Assembly: GCF_001553785.1 (NCBI RefSeq)
Contig: NZ_LOJP01000001.1
Location: 4,357,784 to 4,393,855 of the forward strand
Length of the DNA stretch: 36,072 bases
Direction of reading: 5' to 3'
Source of the DNA: Actinoplanes sp. TFC3
GTDB taxonomy: Bacteria > Actinomycetota > Actinomycetes > Mycobacteriales > Micromonosporaceae
Part shown: one piece after another, positions 16,633 to 25,084 of the stretch
How the letters are laid out: every line of letters starts with the position of its first letter
Position numbering within the stretch: the first letter of the stretch is position 1
Made by a program: the position numbers and the translations under genes
The notes under the pieces: model-generated
What the model was told of the DNA's origin: nothing
What the model saw: the letters and a program-made list of their open reading frames with translations, nothing else
Databases searched by the model: none

Positions 16633-17964
16633 TCAGTAGTACGACAGGGCCTTGTCCCAGTTCTCCCCCGGCCCGAACAGCCCGCGCGGCTTGAGCACGT
16701 CGGGTGCGGCGGTCAGAAGCTGCGGGGGTACGAGCGGCCTGGTCTGCACCTCGGCGTCGATGCCGAGGCCGGTACGTAGCGCGGTGCGCAAGTCGTGGGC
16801 GGCGGCCCGCTCGTGCGGTGGGTCCGGGGCGATCTGCACCCGCAACCGTGTTCCCTCCATGCGGGCTCGCCAGAAGAGCACGCCGTACTCGGCCGGTAAG
16901 CGGAAGACGTGCTCCTCGAGGTCGAGCTGGGTGATCTCGGCGCCGGATACGTGGACGGTGAAGTGGCTGCGGCCGAGCACCCGGACCGTCGGGAGGGGCC
17001 AGCCGCAGGGGCAGGGGTCGTACGAGATCTCCACCTCGTCCTCGATGGCGTAGCGCAACAGCGGCATCGCCTCGCGGAACAACGGCGTGACCACCAGTTG
17101 CCCGCGCCCGGCCGGTGCGACCACCCCGGTGGCCGGATCGTGCACCTCGAAGATTGCCCGGTCGGCCCACAGGTGCAGCCGGGCGTGCGGGCATTCCCCG
17201 GCGAGGCTGCCGGTTTCGGTGGCGCCGTACTCCTGCACCACCGGCACGTTCCAGATCTCGCAAATGCGGGCACGCCGGGCCGGGCTCATCGGTTCCCCGC
17301 CCACGAACAGCGCCCGCAGCGCCGGGAAGTCACGCCCCGGCCGTAGACCGGCGAGCCGCGCCGCAGCCGCCCACAGCAGCGTGTCGGTCGGCAACGACCA
17401 GGTCAGGCTGACGTCAAGATCGTGCAAGAGCCGGACCACCTTGGCGTACGTCACCGCGAGCGTCCGATTATCGGCCGGCACCACGGTAGCCCCGCAGAAC
17501 CGGCCAGCCGCCTGCGCCAAGTGCCCGGTGATCATCAACGCGTACGGGGTGCGGACGAGCAGAGTGTCGGTCGCATGGATGCCGACATGCTTACGCGCGA
17601 ACCGTTCGGTGAGGTCGGCCCAGTCGCGCTCGGTGTAGTAGGAGGCCGTGGGGGTGCCGCTGCTGCCGCTGGACTCGTGGTAGGTGGCGAGGTGGGTGCG
17701 GTCGACGGCGAGCATGCCGAAGGGGTACGCGGCTCGCAGGTCCTGCTTGGTGGTCAAGGGGTAGGTGGCGAGTTCGGCTCGGGAGGTGGGGACGGCAGCT
17801 CTGGCGTTGTGGGCGTAGAAGGGCGATCGGGCTGCGGCGGCCAGCAGGTCGCGCAGCGATGCATCCTGCAACGCCGTCAGCTCCTCGACGCTGCGCCCAC
17901 CGCCAAGCCGAGGCGGCCCCACCCTCGGTGACGCATCACGCAGCTGGGCATCGGTGCCGGTCAT
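16633..17964 (-). CDS. PaaK-type aryl-CoA/AMP ligase
   Basis: A 443-aa adenylate-forming enzyme of the phenylacetate-CoA ligase type. The AMP-binding loop is SSGSSGTPTA at 98-107, the VGGEPMSPARRARICE block is near 222-236, and EYGATETG is at 245-252. A CPCGWPLP turn and the C-terminal AMP-binding domain (PTVRVLGRSHF... DVLKPRG) are present. It should activate an aromatic carboxylate, probably 3-hydroxyanthranilate or 3-amino-4-hydroxybenzoate, as the adenylate and possibly the CoA thioester. In nataxazole and A33853 pathways, ligases of this kind (NatL2, BomJ) work with an amidohydrolase-like cyclase, and the next gene upstream here is exactly that. Which acid it activates cannot be read from sequence. 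Confidence 0.9.
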   Translation of the reverse strand: MTGTDAQLRDASPRVGPPRLGGGRSVEELTALQDASLRDLLAAAARSPFYAHNARAAVPTSRAELATYPLTTKQDLRAAYPFGMLAVDRTHLATYHESSGSSGTPTASYYTERDWADLTERFARKHVGIHATDTLLVRTPYALMITGHLAQAAGRFCGATVVPADNRTLAVTYAKVVRLLHDLDVSLTWSLPTDTLLWAAAARLAGLRPGRDFPALRALFVGGEPMSPARRARICEIWNVPVVQEYGATETGSLAGECPHARLHLWADRAIFEVHDPATGVVAPAGRGQLVVTPLFREAMPLLRYAIEDEVEISYDPCPCGWPLPTVRVLGRSHFTVHVSGAEITQLDLEEHVFRLPAEYGVLFWRARMEGTRLRVQIAPDPPHERAAAHDLRTALRTGLGIDAEVQTRPLVPPQLLTAAPDVLKPRGLFGPGENWDKALSYY

Positions 17965-17973
17965 CGGGACTCC

Positions 17974-18723
17974 TCACGAAGGCGGGTGGGGCTGTGCCGG
18001 ACCCAAGCGCAGAACGCGGCCGGCGTTCCCAGCCAGCACGGCATGCCGGTCGCGCGGGCTCAGATCCAGCGCAGCGATCTTGGCCAATTCGACGCCCGGG
18101 TCCTGCAGTGGCGCTTCGGTGCCGAACAGCACCCGCGACACCCCGAGCCGGTCAACAGCGGCCCGAGCCGTCACCGTCAGGCAGCACGACAGCTCCGCCA
18201 TCACATTGGGCACCGGCGACACCTCGGTCAGCCCCAGGAAGTCCAGCCCGGTATGTCCGCAATGGCCCCACACAAAGGTCAGTGACGGATGCGCCCCGGC
18301 CAGCCGCGCCAAGTCCCTGGCCTGAGCGCCGGCACGTCCCACGGTCACGACATAGACGAAGTGCCGTACCTCGGCCGCCACCAGCAGCAGATCCGCCACC
18401 CGGGGGTCGTCGAGCCGGAACCCGTGCACGGCCGGGGACAGTTCCAACCCGCAGAACTCACGAGCATCCGAGGTGTACGACCGCAGATCGCGAACCGGAT
18501 CGGCGAAGTACACCGGTAACAGCCTTCCGGCGGAGCGGGCGCAGTGGTCGTACACATCGTCGTTTGCGGCTTTGACCTCGGCGCGTCCGCCCTCGGTGAG
18601 GTGCACCGACAGCCGGTCGAGGCCGATGAGGCCGCCCGCCGACACCGCGGCCCGGTCGATCCCCGCGGCGTCCATGCCGGACAACAGCCCGGGATGCAGG
18701 CGGGCGTGAAAGTCGATGATCAT
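17974..18723 (-). CDS. Amidohydrolase-fold protein, candidate benzoxazole cyclase
   Basis: A 249-aa protein of the amidohydrolase-2 type, with the N-terminal MIIDFHARLHPG, a GLELSPAVHGFRLDDP block, a TFVWGHCGH block (His154, His157) and LFGTEAPLQDP near the end. Several canonical metal ligands differ. HxH is His6-Ala-Arg8, the GxKLHP block reads GLELSP, the strand that usually ends in HTG reads VYVVTVGR, and the late Asp of FGTD is Glu203. Benzoxazole pathways use amidohydrolase-superfamily cyclases (NatAM, BomN) to close the oxazole, so a cyclase role is inferred from the neighbouring ligase and the o-aminophenol substrates. ATG 18723 overlaps the GriH-like stop by 4 bases; the ligase gene follows after 9 bases. 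Confidence 0.8.
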   Translation of the reverse strand: MIIDFHARLHPGLLSGMDAAGIDRAAVSAGGLIGLDRLSVHLTEGGRAEVKAANDDVYDHCARSAGRLLPVYFADPVRDLRSYTSDAREFCGLELSPAVHGFRLDDPRVADLLLVAAEVRHFVYVVTVGRAGAQARDLARLAGAHPSLTFVWGHCGHTGLDFLGLTEVSPVPNVMAELSCCLTVTARAAVDRLGVSRVLFGTEAPLQDPGVELAKIAALDLSPRDRHAVLAGNAGRVLRLGPAQPHPPS

Positions 18724-19808
18724 TGCTCGCGGCACCGTTCGTCGATCGGGTAGCCGACGTGGCGTTCGCGGCCGGGCAGGTAGCCGAGCAGCTCGTCGCC
18801 GGGGCGCAGCTCGGTGGAGTTGAGCACGGCCCCGCCGGGACCCAGCACCCGCACATGCCAGTCGTCCTGCACGATCAGGGTGGCCCGCTCGCCGGTCGCG
18901 GTGACCGCCTCGACCGCCAGCAGCGGCCGCGTCTCGATCTTGACCCGGCCCACTGTCACCCGGCGCGTCCGCCCGTCCGCCGCCACGGCCAGCACCGTGG
19001 CCCCGGCGGTCAGCTCGCTCAGATACCGGGTGTGCTCCTGGTCGGCGAGCGTGTACGACATGAGCGCCCCGGCGTTGACCCGGAACGGGCGCGTCGGCAT
19101 GTACGGCAGCGGATGGGTCTCACTGACACACAGCAGCAGCGCCCTCGATCGCGACCCGACCAGAATGCCCTCATCGCGGTCGAGGTACGTACACGTGTCC
19201 ACGCACGCCCGCTCCCCCGTCCCAGCATGCCGCACCCCGGTCACCATGAACGTCACCAGCGCGAGATCCGGCGACTGCTCGCGCACCACCGCCGCCAGCC
19301 GGGTCGCCTCCCCCGGGGCACAGGGCGCGAGCAGCACCCCGTGCGGCCCGTGTTCGAGCACGCTGAGGTGCACCGCCGCCTCCTCCACCGTGTCCACAGC
19401 GGTGATGACGGTGCCGGGTGAGCCGTCGGCGGCGGCGAGCACGATCTCCATCGGGATGTTGGTGGGCTCGGGGAAGCGCAGCAGCGTGACGGCATCGCGG
19501 CGCACGCTGGCACACGCGGCGTCCAGGCTCGCCGGATCCGTCACTTCCAGCCAGCGGCCCGGCGCGGCCGGGTTCCCGTTGCCCGGCTCGAGCACCAGGT
19601 CCACGCCGGTGAGGTCGTCGGGCACTGTCCCGTCCGCGGGTACGAGCACCCGGTTCACCGTCGGCGGCAGGTCACGCAGCACGGCCGGGTCGTCGGCCAC
19701 GATCGCGTCGAAGCGCTGGTGCAGGGCCTCCTCGCAGGCCGCCCGGGTCCAGTCGCCGGTCGCGCGGACATCGAGCCAGCACTGCCGGGCTGTCAGGGTG
19801 GCGGTCAC
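18720..19808 (-). CDS. GriH-like 3-amino-4-hydroxybenzoate synthase (DHQ synthase II family)
   Basis: A 362-aa protein of the archaeal-type 3-dehydroquinate synthase II family. Diagnostic blocks are ERACVDTCTYLDRDEGILVG (200-218), MPTRPFRVNAGALMSYT (237-253), TRYLSELTAGATVLAV and RVTVGRVKIETRPLLAVEA (283-301). In grixazone biosynthesis (GriH), and its counterparts in manumycin-type pathways such as asukamycin, this family turns the C7 amino sugar acid made by the aldolase into 3-amino-4-hydroxybenzoic acid. The adjacent GriI-like gene makes that assignment much more likely than dehydroquinate synthesis. GTG 19808 overlaps the aldolase stop by 4 bases (GTGA). Confidence 0.92.
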   Translation of the reverse strand: MTATLTARQCWLDVRATGDWTRAACEEALHQRFDAIVADDPAVLRDLPPTVNRVLVPADGTVPDDLTGVDLVLEPGNGNPAAPGRWLEVTDPASLDAACASVRRDAVTLLRFPEPTNIPMEIVLAAADGSPGTVITAVDTVEEAAVHLSVLEHGPHGVLLAPCAPGEATRLAAVVREQSPDLALVTFMVTGVRHAGTGERACVDTCTYLDRDEGILVGSRSRALLLCVSETHPLPYMPTRPFRVNAGALMSYTLADQEHTRYLSELTAGATVLAVAADGRTRRVTVGRVKIETRPLLAVEAVTATGERATLIVQDDWHVRVLGPGGAVLNSTELRPGDELLGYLPGRERHVGYPIDERCREQ

Positions 19809-20548
19809 GACGCGACCAGCGCCCGGTCGTGGGTGATCGCGGACAGCTCGCGGACCATCGCGCCCGGGTCGGGGGCGGTGAACACCAGCCGGCCGGCTGC
19901 GACGCCACCGGCCCCGGCCCGTACGGCGGTGGCGAGCGCGGACAGCGACCCAGCGGCACCTCCGGCGGCCAGCACCGGCACCGGGCACCCGGCGATGATC
20001 CGGGTGATCTCGTGTTCGGCGGCGGGCAGAGCGGTTTTGACCAGGTCGGCGCCCAGCTCGACGGCGACGGCCAGTGCGTGCGCGCACCGCTCGGGCCGGT
20101 CGGCGTACATCATGGCCAGCAGCGGCACACCCCAGCGGTCGCACGCCCCGGCGACCGCCGCGAGATGGCCGAGCTGCCGGTCCTCGGTGCTTGAGCCGAG
20201 GTTGACGTGCACGCTGACCGCGTCGGCGCCCAGGCGCAGCGCCTCCTCAACGGTGGCCACCGGGACCTTGGCCTCGGGGTCGGGGGCCAGTCGCGTGCTG
20301 GCGTTGAGGTGCAGCACGAGGGCGAGGTCGCGGAACCTGGTGGGGTTGACACGGCGCAGCGTGCCTTTGTGCAGGATCACCGCGTCGGCGCCGTGCCCGG
20401 CGACGGTGGCCACGAGCTGATCGATGTCACCGGGCCAGGACGGGCCGGCGAAGACGGGATGGTCGAGCGGCACGGTCAGCAGACCGGGGCCGCCACGGCG
20501 GTAGAGCCGGCGCGTTCGCAGCGCCCGGCCGGTGCAGGTTTCGCTCAT
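19805..20548 (-). CDS. GriI-like aldolase (DhnA-type, class I)
   Basis: A 247-aa class I aldolase of the DhnA / ADH-synthase type. The expected Schiff-base residue is Lys171 in ELGADLVKTALP, and the LTVPLDHPVF, DAVILHKGTL and GADAVSVHVNLGS blocks are typical. GriI condenses L-aspartate-4-semialdehyde with dihydroxyacetone phosphate to form the C7 precursor of 3-amino-4-hydroxybenzoate; archaeal relatives make the aminoshikimate-like precursor of dehydroquinate. With the GriH-like gene directly downstream, the first reaction is favoured. It is the first gene of a seven-gene leftward operon, starting at ATG 20548 without a strong ribosome site. Confidence 0.92.
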   Translation of the reverse strand: MSETCTGRALRTRRLYRRGGPGLLTVPLDHPVFAGPSWPGDIDQLVATVAGHGADAVILHKGTLRRVNPTRFRDLALVLHLNASTRLAPDPEAKVPVATVEEALRLGADAVSVHVNLGSSTEDRQLGHLAAVAGACDRWGVPLLAMMYADRPERCAHALAVAVELGADLVKTALPAAEHEITRIIAGCPVPVLAAGGAAGSLSALATAVRAGAGGVAAGRLVFTAPDPGAMVRELSAITHDRALVAS

Positions 20549-20635
20549 GACCCCGACGTTAATGACGCGGTCATCGGTGAACCACTACCTCTATGAGTAG
20601 GTGACGCACGGCCGCACACCGGCAATTCTGGGGTA
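20549..20635. promoter_or_regulatory. Divergent promoter region of the cluster with two inverted repeats
   Basis: This 87-base gap separates the leftward aldolase operon from the rightward PhzE-like operon, so both promoters must lie here or inside the flanking genes. It contains ATGAC-GCG-GTCAT (20562-20574), a perfect 5+5 inverted repeat of the style bound by TetR-family repressors. It also contains an imperfect inverted repeat, CACTAC and GTAGGTG flanking 8 bases (20583-20603). Either could serve the LAL, LuxR or TetR-like regulators of the cluster. I see no convincing -35/-10 pair. Confidence 0.5.
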
Positions 20636-22372
20636 ATGAGTTTCCCGGCATTCGCTTTGTTGCACCGGCCCGGTACGCACCCGGACACAGTGGAGTTTCT
20701 GCGGTGTGAGGTAACAACGGAAAGCGCTGAGGGTGAGGTGCTGCTGGTCATTCCCGGGGGCGCCGAAGCGCCGGTTACGCTCGCGGTGGTCGAGCGCAGC
20801 ACGATGTCCGTCGCGGAGGCGCTGCGTACGTATTCGGGGGACCTGCCGGAATTGACCGTCGACGGGTTCGACATCCCTGACGAGCAATACATGGCCCTGG
20901 TCCGGCGCGTTGTCGAGGAGGACATTGCCGGGGGCGCGGGGTCGAATTTCGTTGTGCGGAGAACGTTTCTGGCGTCGTACCGGAAATGGTCCTTGCCGCA
21001 TGCTGAGGCCCTTTTCTCCCGCCTCTTGCGCATCGAGAGCGGTGCCTACTGGACCTTTGTGGTGCAGTGGAACGGGCGGACGCTGGCCGGGGCGACGCCG
21101 GAATGTCATGTGCGGATGCGCGACGGGCGGGCGTCGATGAACCCGATCAGCGGCACCTATCGCTATCCGCCGCACGGGCCGTCGGAGCACGGTTTGCGCG
21201 CCTTTCTGGCCGACACCAAGGAGCGCGGCGAACTGCTGATGGTGCTGGACGAGGAATTGAAGATGATGGCGCGGGTCTGTCCGGGTGGCGCCCGGGTGCG
21301 CGGGCCGTGGCTGCGGCGGATGTCGCGGCTGGCCCACACCGAGTACGAGATCGAGGGGCCCACGGCGCTGCCGCCGGCCGAGGTGCTGCGCCGGACCATG
21401 CCCGTGCCGACCGTGACCGGCAGTCCGATCGCCAGCGCCCGGCGGGTCATCGCCGCCCGGGAGCCCACCGATCGGGCCTGCTACGGCGGGGTGCTGGCGC
21501 TGGTGTCCTCCGCGCACGACATGGATTCGGCGCTGCTCATCCGCACCGCGGACATCGACACGCACGGCCGGGTGCAGGTCGCGGTGGGTGCCACGCTGGT
21601 CCGGGATTCCGACCCGCGCGCGGAGGCAGCGGAGACGCACGCCAAGGCGGCGGCCGTTCTCACAGCACTGCGAAATCCTGCACCGGTACGGCAGAGGCTC
21701 GCCGATCGCAACGCCGGCCTGTCCACCTTCTGGCTCGGCGAGCACTGCGGCCCGGCCACGCCCACCGGCGCCGAGCTGGTGATCGTCGACGCGGAGGACG
21801 ACTTCACCGCGATGCTCGCCCGGATGGCCGAGTCGCTGGGCCACGCCGTCCACGTCATCCCCTGGCACGACTACCAGCCGGACTCCGCGACGCCCGTGCT
21901 GCTCGGTCCGGGGCCGGGGGATCCGCGGAACCTCGATGATCAGCGGATCAGGCGGCTGCGGGCCATCGCCGGGCAGCTGCTGGCCGCGCGTACCCCGCTG
22001 CTCGGGGTGTGCCTGGGTCACCAGGTGCTGGCCGCCGAGCTGGGGCTCACCGTCACCCGTTTGGGTGAACCGGCGCAGGGGGTTCGCCGCACGATCATGC
22101 TGGACGGGCGGCCCGAACGGGTTGGGTTCTATCACTCGTACACCGCGCTCAGCGGCTATGACCATGTGGACAGTCCCGTGGTCGCCGGACGGGTCCAGGT
22201 GATCCGGGATCCCACTTCCGGGCAGGTGCATGCATTGAACGGACCAGGCATTCGATCCGTGCAGTTCCACATGGAGTCAGTGTTGACCGAGCGGGGCCCG
22301 GCCCTGCTGCACGCGATGCTCACCGGCGCGCTCGCGCGTTATGTGGACAAGGTGCAGCCAACAGTCCAGTGA
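20636..22372 (+). CDS. PhzE-like 2-amino-2-deoxyisochorismate synthase
   Basis: A 578-aa fusion of a chorismate-binding (MST) domain and a C-terminal glutamine amidotransferase. The first domain has SGAYWTFVVQWNGRTLAGAT and SMNPISGTYRYPPHGP (167-182), blocks typical of PhzE rather than of TrpE. The amidotransferase (from about 378) has LLGVCLGHQVLA with Cys459 and SVQFHMESVL with His545/Glu547, giving the full Cys-His-Glu triad. The reaction is chorismate plus glutamine-derived ammonia to 2-amino-2-deoxyisochorismate (ADIC). Since the dehydrogenase and PhzD-like genes are present but no phzF, phzB or phzG is seen, the branch should end at 3-hydroxyanthranilate instead of phenazine. ATG 20636 is the first gene of the rightward operon; the next gene may start at an overlapping GTGA. 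Confidence 0.93.
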   Translation: MSFPAFALLHRPGTHPDTVEFLRCEVTTESAEGEVLLVIPGGAEAPVTLAVVERSTMSVAEALRTYSGDLPELTVDGFDIPDEQYMALVRRVVEEDIAGGAGSNFVVRRTFLASYRKWSLPHAEALFSRLLRIESGAYWTFVVQWNGRTLAGATPECHVRMRDGRASMNPISGTYRYPPHGPSEHGLRAFLADTKERGELLMVLDEELKMMARVCPGGARVRGPWLRRMSRLAHTEYEIEGPTALPPAEVLRRTMPVPTVTGSPIASARRVIAAREPTDRACYGGVLALVSSAHDMDSALLIRTADIDTHGRVQVAVGATLVRDSDPRAEAAETHAKAAAVLTALRNPAPVRQRLADRNAGLSTFWLGEHCGPATPTGAELVIVDAEDDFTAMLARMAESLGHAVHVIPWHDYQPDSATPVLLGPGPGDPRNLDDQRIRRLRAIAGQLLAARTPLLGVCLGHQVLAAELGLTVTRLGEPAQGVRRTIMLDGRPERVGFYHSYTALSGYDHVDSPVVAGRVQVIRDPTSGQVHALNGPGIRSVQFHMESVLTERGPALLHAMLTGALARYVDKVQPTVQ

Positions 22373-25050
22373 TAGAAAGTTCACCTATGAGCACGTTCGG
22401 CCGGACCGGGGAGCTGGCCGCGCTGCGCCGGGCGCTGACCGACACCGCGGCGGGCGCCGGCGGATGCGTGGTGCTCAGCGGCGCGCCCGGCGTCGGCAAG
22501 TCGCACCTGGTGCGCGTAGCGATCGAGATGGCCTCGGAGTTTGGCATCGCCGTGGCCGCCCGGGAAGCGTTCAAGCTGGACGTGGCCGCGCCGCTGGTCA
22601 CGCTGGCCGGGGCGTTGCGGGCCTGCAAGTCCGCAACCTCGCTGTTCGACTGGTTGTTCGACGGCTCGCGGCGCGAGGAGCAGTACCACACGATCGACCG
22701 GCTGCGAGCGGCGCTGGAGGACTTCGCCGCCGACCGGCCCCTGCTGATCGTGGTGGACGATGCCCAGTGGACCGACGAGCTGAGCGCGCTGGCCGTCCGG
22801 GAACTCGTCCCCGCCCTGGCCAGTTCCCCCGTGCGCTGGCTGTTCGCCGGGCGCCCCGAGACCACCGACACGCCGGGCCTGCAGATGCTCACCTGGCTGG
22901 GCCGGGGACGGGCCGAACCGATCACGGTGGGCGTGCTCGATGAGCCGGCGATCGCCCAGCTCAGCGCGGCAGTGGTCGGAGCCGAGGTGGACAACACGGT
23001 GCTCGCGCTGGCCGGCGGCTGCGGCGGCAACCCGCTGCGCGTCGGTCAGCTGATGCGGGCGTTGCGCGCGTCCGGGCAGATCGTGTTCAACCACGGCACG
23101 GCCAGCGTGATCGGCGGGGAGCTGCCGTCAAGCTTCGTGGACACCGTTGCCGACGTGCTGGCCAGCCTGTCCGAGGACACCCAGCGCCTGCTGCGGGCCT
23201 GCTCGGTGTTCGGCCGCCCGTTCGGCATCGAGGCGGCCGCGCGGCTGACCGCCCGGGAGCCGGCCGAGGTGTACGGGCAGGTGGAGGAGGCGCTGACCGA
23301 CCTGCTGACCGATGACGGCGGCGGGCTGACCTTCGCCCATGACCTGGTCCGGCAGGCGATCTACAACACGCTGCCCCGGCTCATGCGCGAGCAACTGCAC
23401 CGCGACGCCGCCGCGATCGCCCGCGCCGAGGGCCGCCCGGCAATGGAAGTGGCAGAGCATCTACGAGCAAGCGGGAGTACGGGCACAGCTGCCGCGGTCG
23501 CCATGCTGCGCGCCGCCGCCCGCGATGTCGCAGCCGCGGCGCCGGCTACCGCCGCCGACCTGATGACCCAGGCCCTGCAGGTGCTCGGCGAGCACGGCCC
23601 GGATCGCACCGCGGTAATAGCCGAGGCGGTCGGGGTGCTGGCCGCCGCGGGCCGGGTGAGCCAGGCCCGCAACCTGGGCGAGCAAGCCCTCGACGCCGGG
23701 TTGAGCGCGGAACACGAAGCCGGGCTGCTGCTCGGGCTGGCCGAGGCGTGCAAACACTCCGGGCAGAACGCCAGCGCCGTCGAGTACGCCACCCGCGGCC
23801 TGTGCCACAACGCGATCACCGACGCGCTGCGGGCCCGGCTGCATGCCATCCGCGCCCACGCAAGGTTCTACGTGGACGACCTGACCGGTGCCGATGAGTC
23901 CGGCGCCGCGGCCGAGCGGCTCGGCACCGCCGGTGACGAGCACGCCGCTGCGGTGTTCGGCGGCACCGCGCGCAGCCTGGTGGCGCTGGCCGAGGGGCGC
24001 ATGGCCGACGCGTTGTCGCACGCCTCGGTAGCCGTGCGGATCGCCGAGCACCGGGGCGGGCGGGCCCGCCAGCAGCACCCCGGGATCTGGCTGGGCAACG
24101 CGCTGACCGCATTTGATCGCTTCGACGAGGCCGAGGAGGCGATCCGGCGCGGGCGGCGCGAGTCCGAACGGCTCGGCACGGCGTGGGCGAACCCGCTGTG
24201 GCACTACTACTACGCCAACCTGCTGGGCGCGCGCGGCCGCCTCGACGACGCGGTGGCCGAGGCCGAGGCCGGGGTCACCACGGCCGAACAGGTGACCTCG
24301 GCGTACCAGTTGGCCGTGCCCTTGCTCGGCACCCTGGCCCGGCTCGCGGTGCTGCGCGGAGATCTCGACGCGGCGCAAGCGCATCTGGATCGCATGCACG
24401 AGCTGATGCGCACCGGCATCACGGCCCCACCCGAGGACGTCATCTGGCCGGAGTGCCTGCTGCTGCACGCCGGCGGGGCGAGCGACGTGGCGTTCTCCGT
24501 GGCCTCGGGCTTCTACGAGTCGCTGGCCACGCGACCGGCATTGATCATCTTGGACCCGTCCGCTCCCGGTCTGCTGACCCGGATCGCGCTCACGGCTGGT
24601 GACCGTGAGCGGGCCGCGCGGGTGGCGTCGGCGGCGCGCACGCTGGCCACCCGCAACCCCCAGTCGCAGTCGGCGGCCGGCGCTGCGGCGCACGCCGAGG
24701 GCCTGCTGCACGACGATCCGGCCCGGCTGGCGGACGCGGCCGAGCACTTCGGGCGTACCCCTCGCGCTCTTGCTCTCGCGGCCGCGCTGCAGGACGCAGG
24801 CGCCAACCCACAACCCCCTCGTCCCACCGGTACGCCCGCAGCTGCGCCGATCCTGGCCGGTCTCTCCCCCGCCGAGCTGAAGGTTGCGCTGCTGGTCGCC
24901 GAGGGGCTGACCAACATCCAGGTCGCCGAGAAGCTGTTCCTGTCGCGGCACACCGTGGACAGCCACCTGCGGCACATCTTCACCAAGCTGGCCATCAAAC
25001 GCCGGGTGGAACTGGCCAAAGTCGTGGCGGCTAATCGCGCAGGTACGTGA
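22369..25050 (+). CDS. LAL-family (large ATP-binding LuxR) transcriptional regulator
   Basis: An 893-aa regulator. An AAA/STAND ATPase domain at the N terminus has Walker A GAPGVGKS (38-45) and Walker B LLIVVDDAQW (125-134). A long helical TPR-like region runs from about 400 to 800, and the C-terminal LuxR helix-turn-helix contains LSPAELKVALLVAEGLTNIQ, VAEKLFLSRHTVDSHLRHIF and KLAIKRRVELAKVV. LAL proteins are usually ATP-dependent pathway-specific activators of actinomycete biosynthetic clusters. GTG 22369 overlaps the PhzE-like stop; ATG 22387, after a weak GAAAG, is an alternative that removes six residues. Cotranscription with the PhzE-like gene suggests positive autoregulation. Confidence 0.9.
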   Translation: MIESSPMSTFGRTGELAALRRALTDTAAGAGGCVVLSGAPGVGKSHLVRVAIEMASEFGIAVAAREAFKLDVAAPLVTLAGALRACKSATSLFDWLFDGSRREEQYHTIDRLRAALEDFAADRPLLIVVDDAQWTDELSALAVRELVPALASSPVRWLFAGRPETTDTPGLQMLTWLGRGRAEPITVGVLDEPAIAQLSAAVVGAEVDNTVLALAGGCGGNPLRVGQLMRALRASGQIVFNHGTASVIGGELPSSFVDTVADVLASLSEDTQRLLRACSVFGRPFGIEAAARLTAREPAEVYGQVEEALTDLLTDDGGGLTFAHDLVRQAIYNTLPRLMREQLHRDAAAIARAEGRPAMEVAEHLRASGSTGTAAAVAMLRAAARDVAAAAPATAADLMTQALQVLGEHGPDRTAVIAEAVGVLAAAGRVSQARNLGEQALDAGLSAEHEAGLLLGLAEACKHSGQNASAVEYATRGLCHNAITDALRARLHAIRAHARFYVDDLTGADESGAAAERLGTAGDEHAAAVFGGTARSLVALAEGRMADALSHASVAVRIAEHRGGRARQQHPGIWLGNALTAFDRFDEAEEAIRRGRRESERLGTAWANPLWHYYYANLLGARGRLDDAVAEAEAGVTTAEQVTSAYQLAVPLLGTLARLAVLRGDLDAAQAHLDRMHELMRTGITAPPEDVIWPECLLLHAGGASDVAFSVASGFYESLATRPALIILDPSAPGLLTRIALTAGDRERAARVASAARTLATRNPQSQSAAGAAAHAEGLLHDDPARLADAAEHFGRTPRALALAAALQDAGANPQPPRPTGTPAAAPILAGLSPAELKVALLVAEGLTNIQVAEKLFLSRHTVDSHLRHIFTKLAIKRRVELAKVVAANRAGT

Positions 25051-25084
25051 TGTGCACGCGACTGCCCGGGACAACCATGGCGGC

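Noticed and set aside
18720..20548. Primary shikimate pathway genes (archaeal-type dehydroquinate synthesis)
   Set aside because: The sequences fit the DHQ synthase II and DhnA families, but the setting beside aryl ligase, flavin hydroxylases and LAL regulator matches GriH/GriI use for 3,4-AHBA.
20591..22270. 559-aa leftward open frame opposite the PhzE-like gene
   Set aside because: It has no domain and a biased composition; the rightward frame carries the complete PhzE motifs.
14247..22372. Phenazine biosynthesis
   Set aside because: PhzE- and PhzD-like genes are present, but no phzF, phzA/B or phzG homologue is visible; an EntA/DhbA-like dehydrogenase diverts the intermediate to 3-hydroxyanthranilate.
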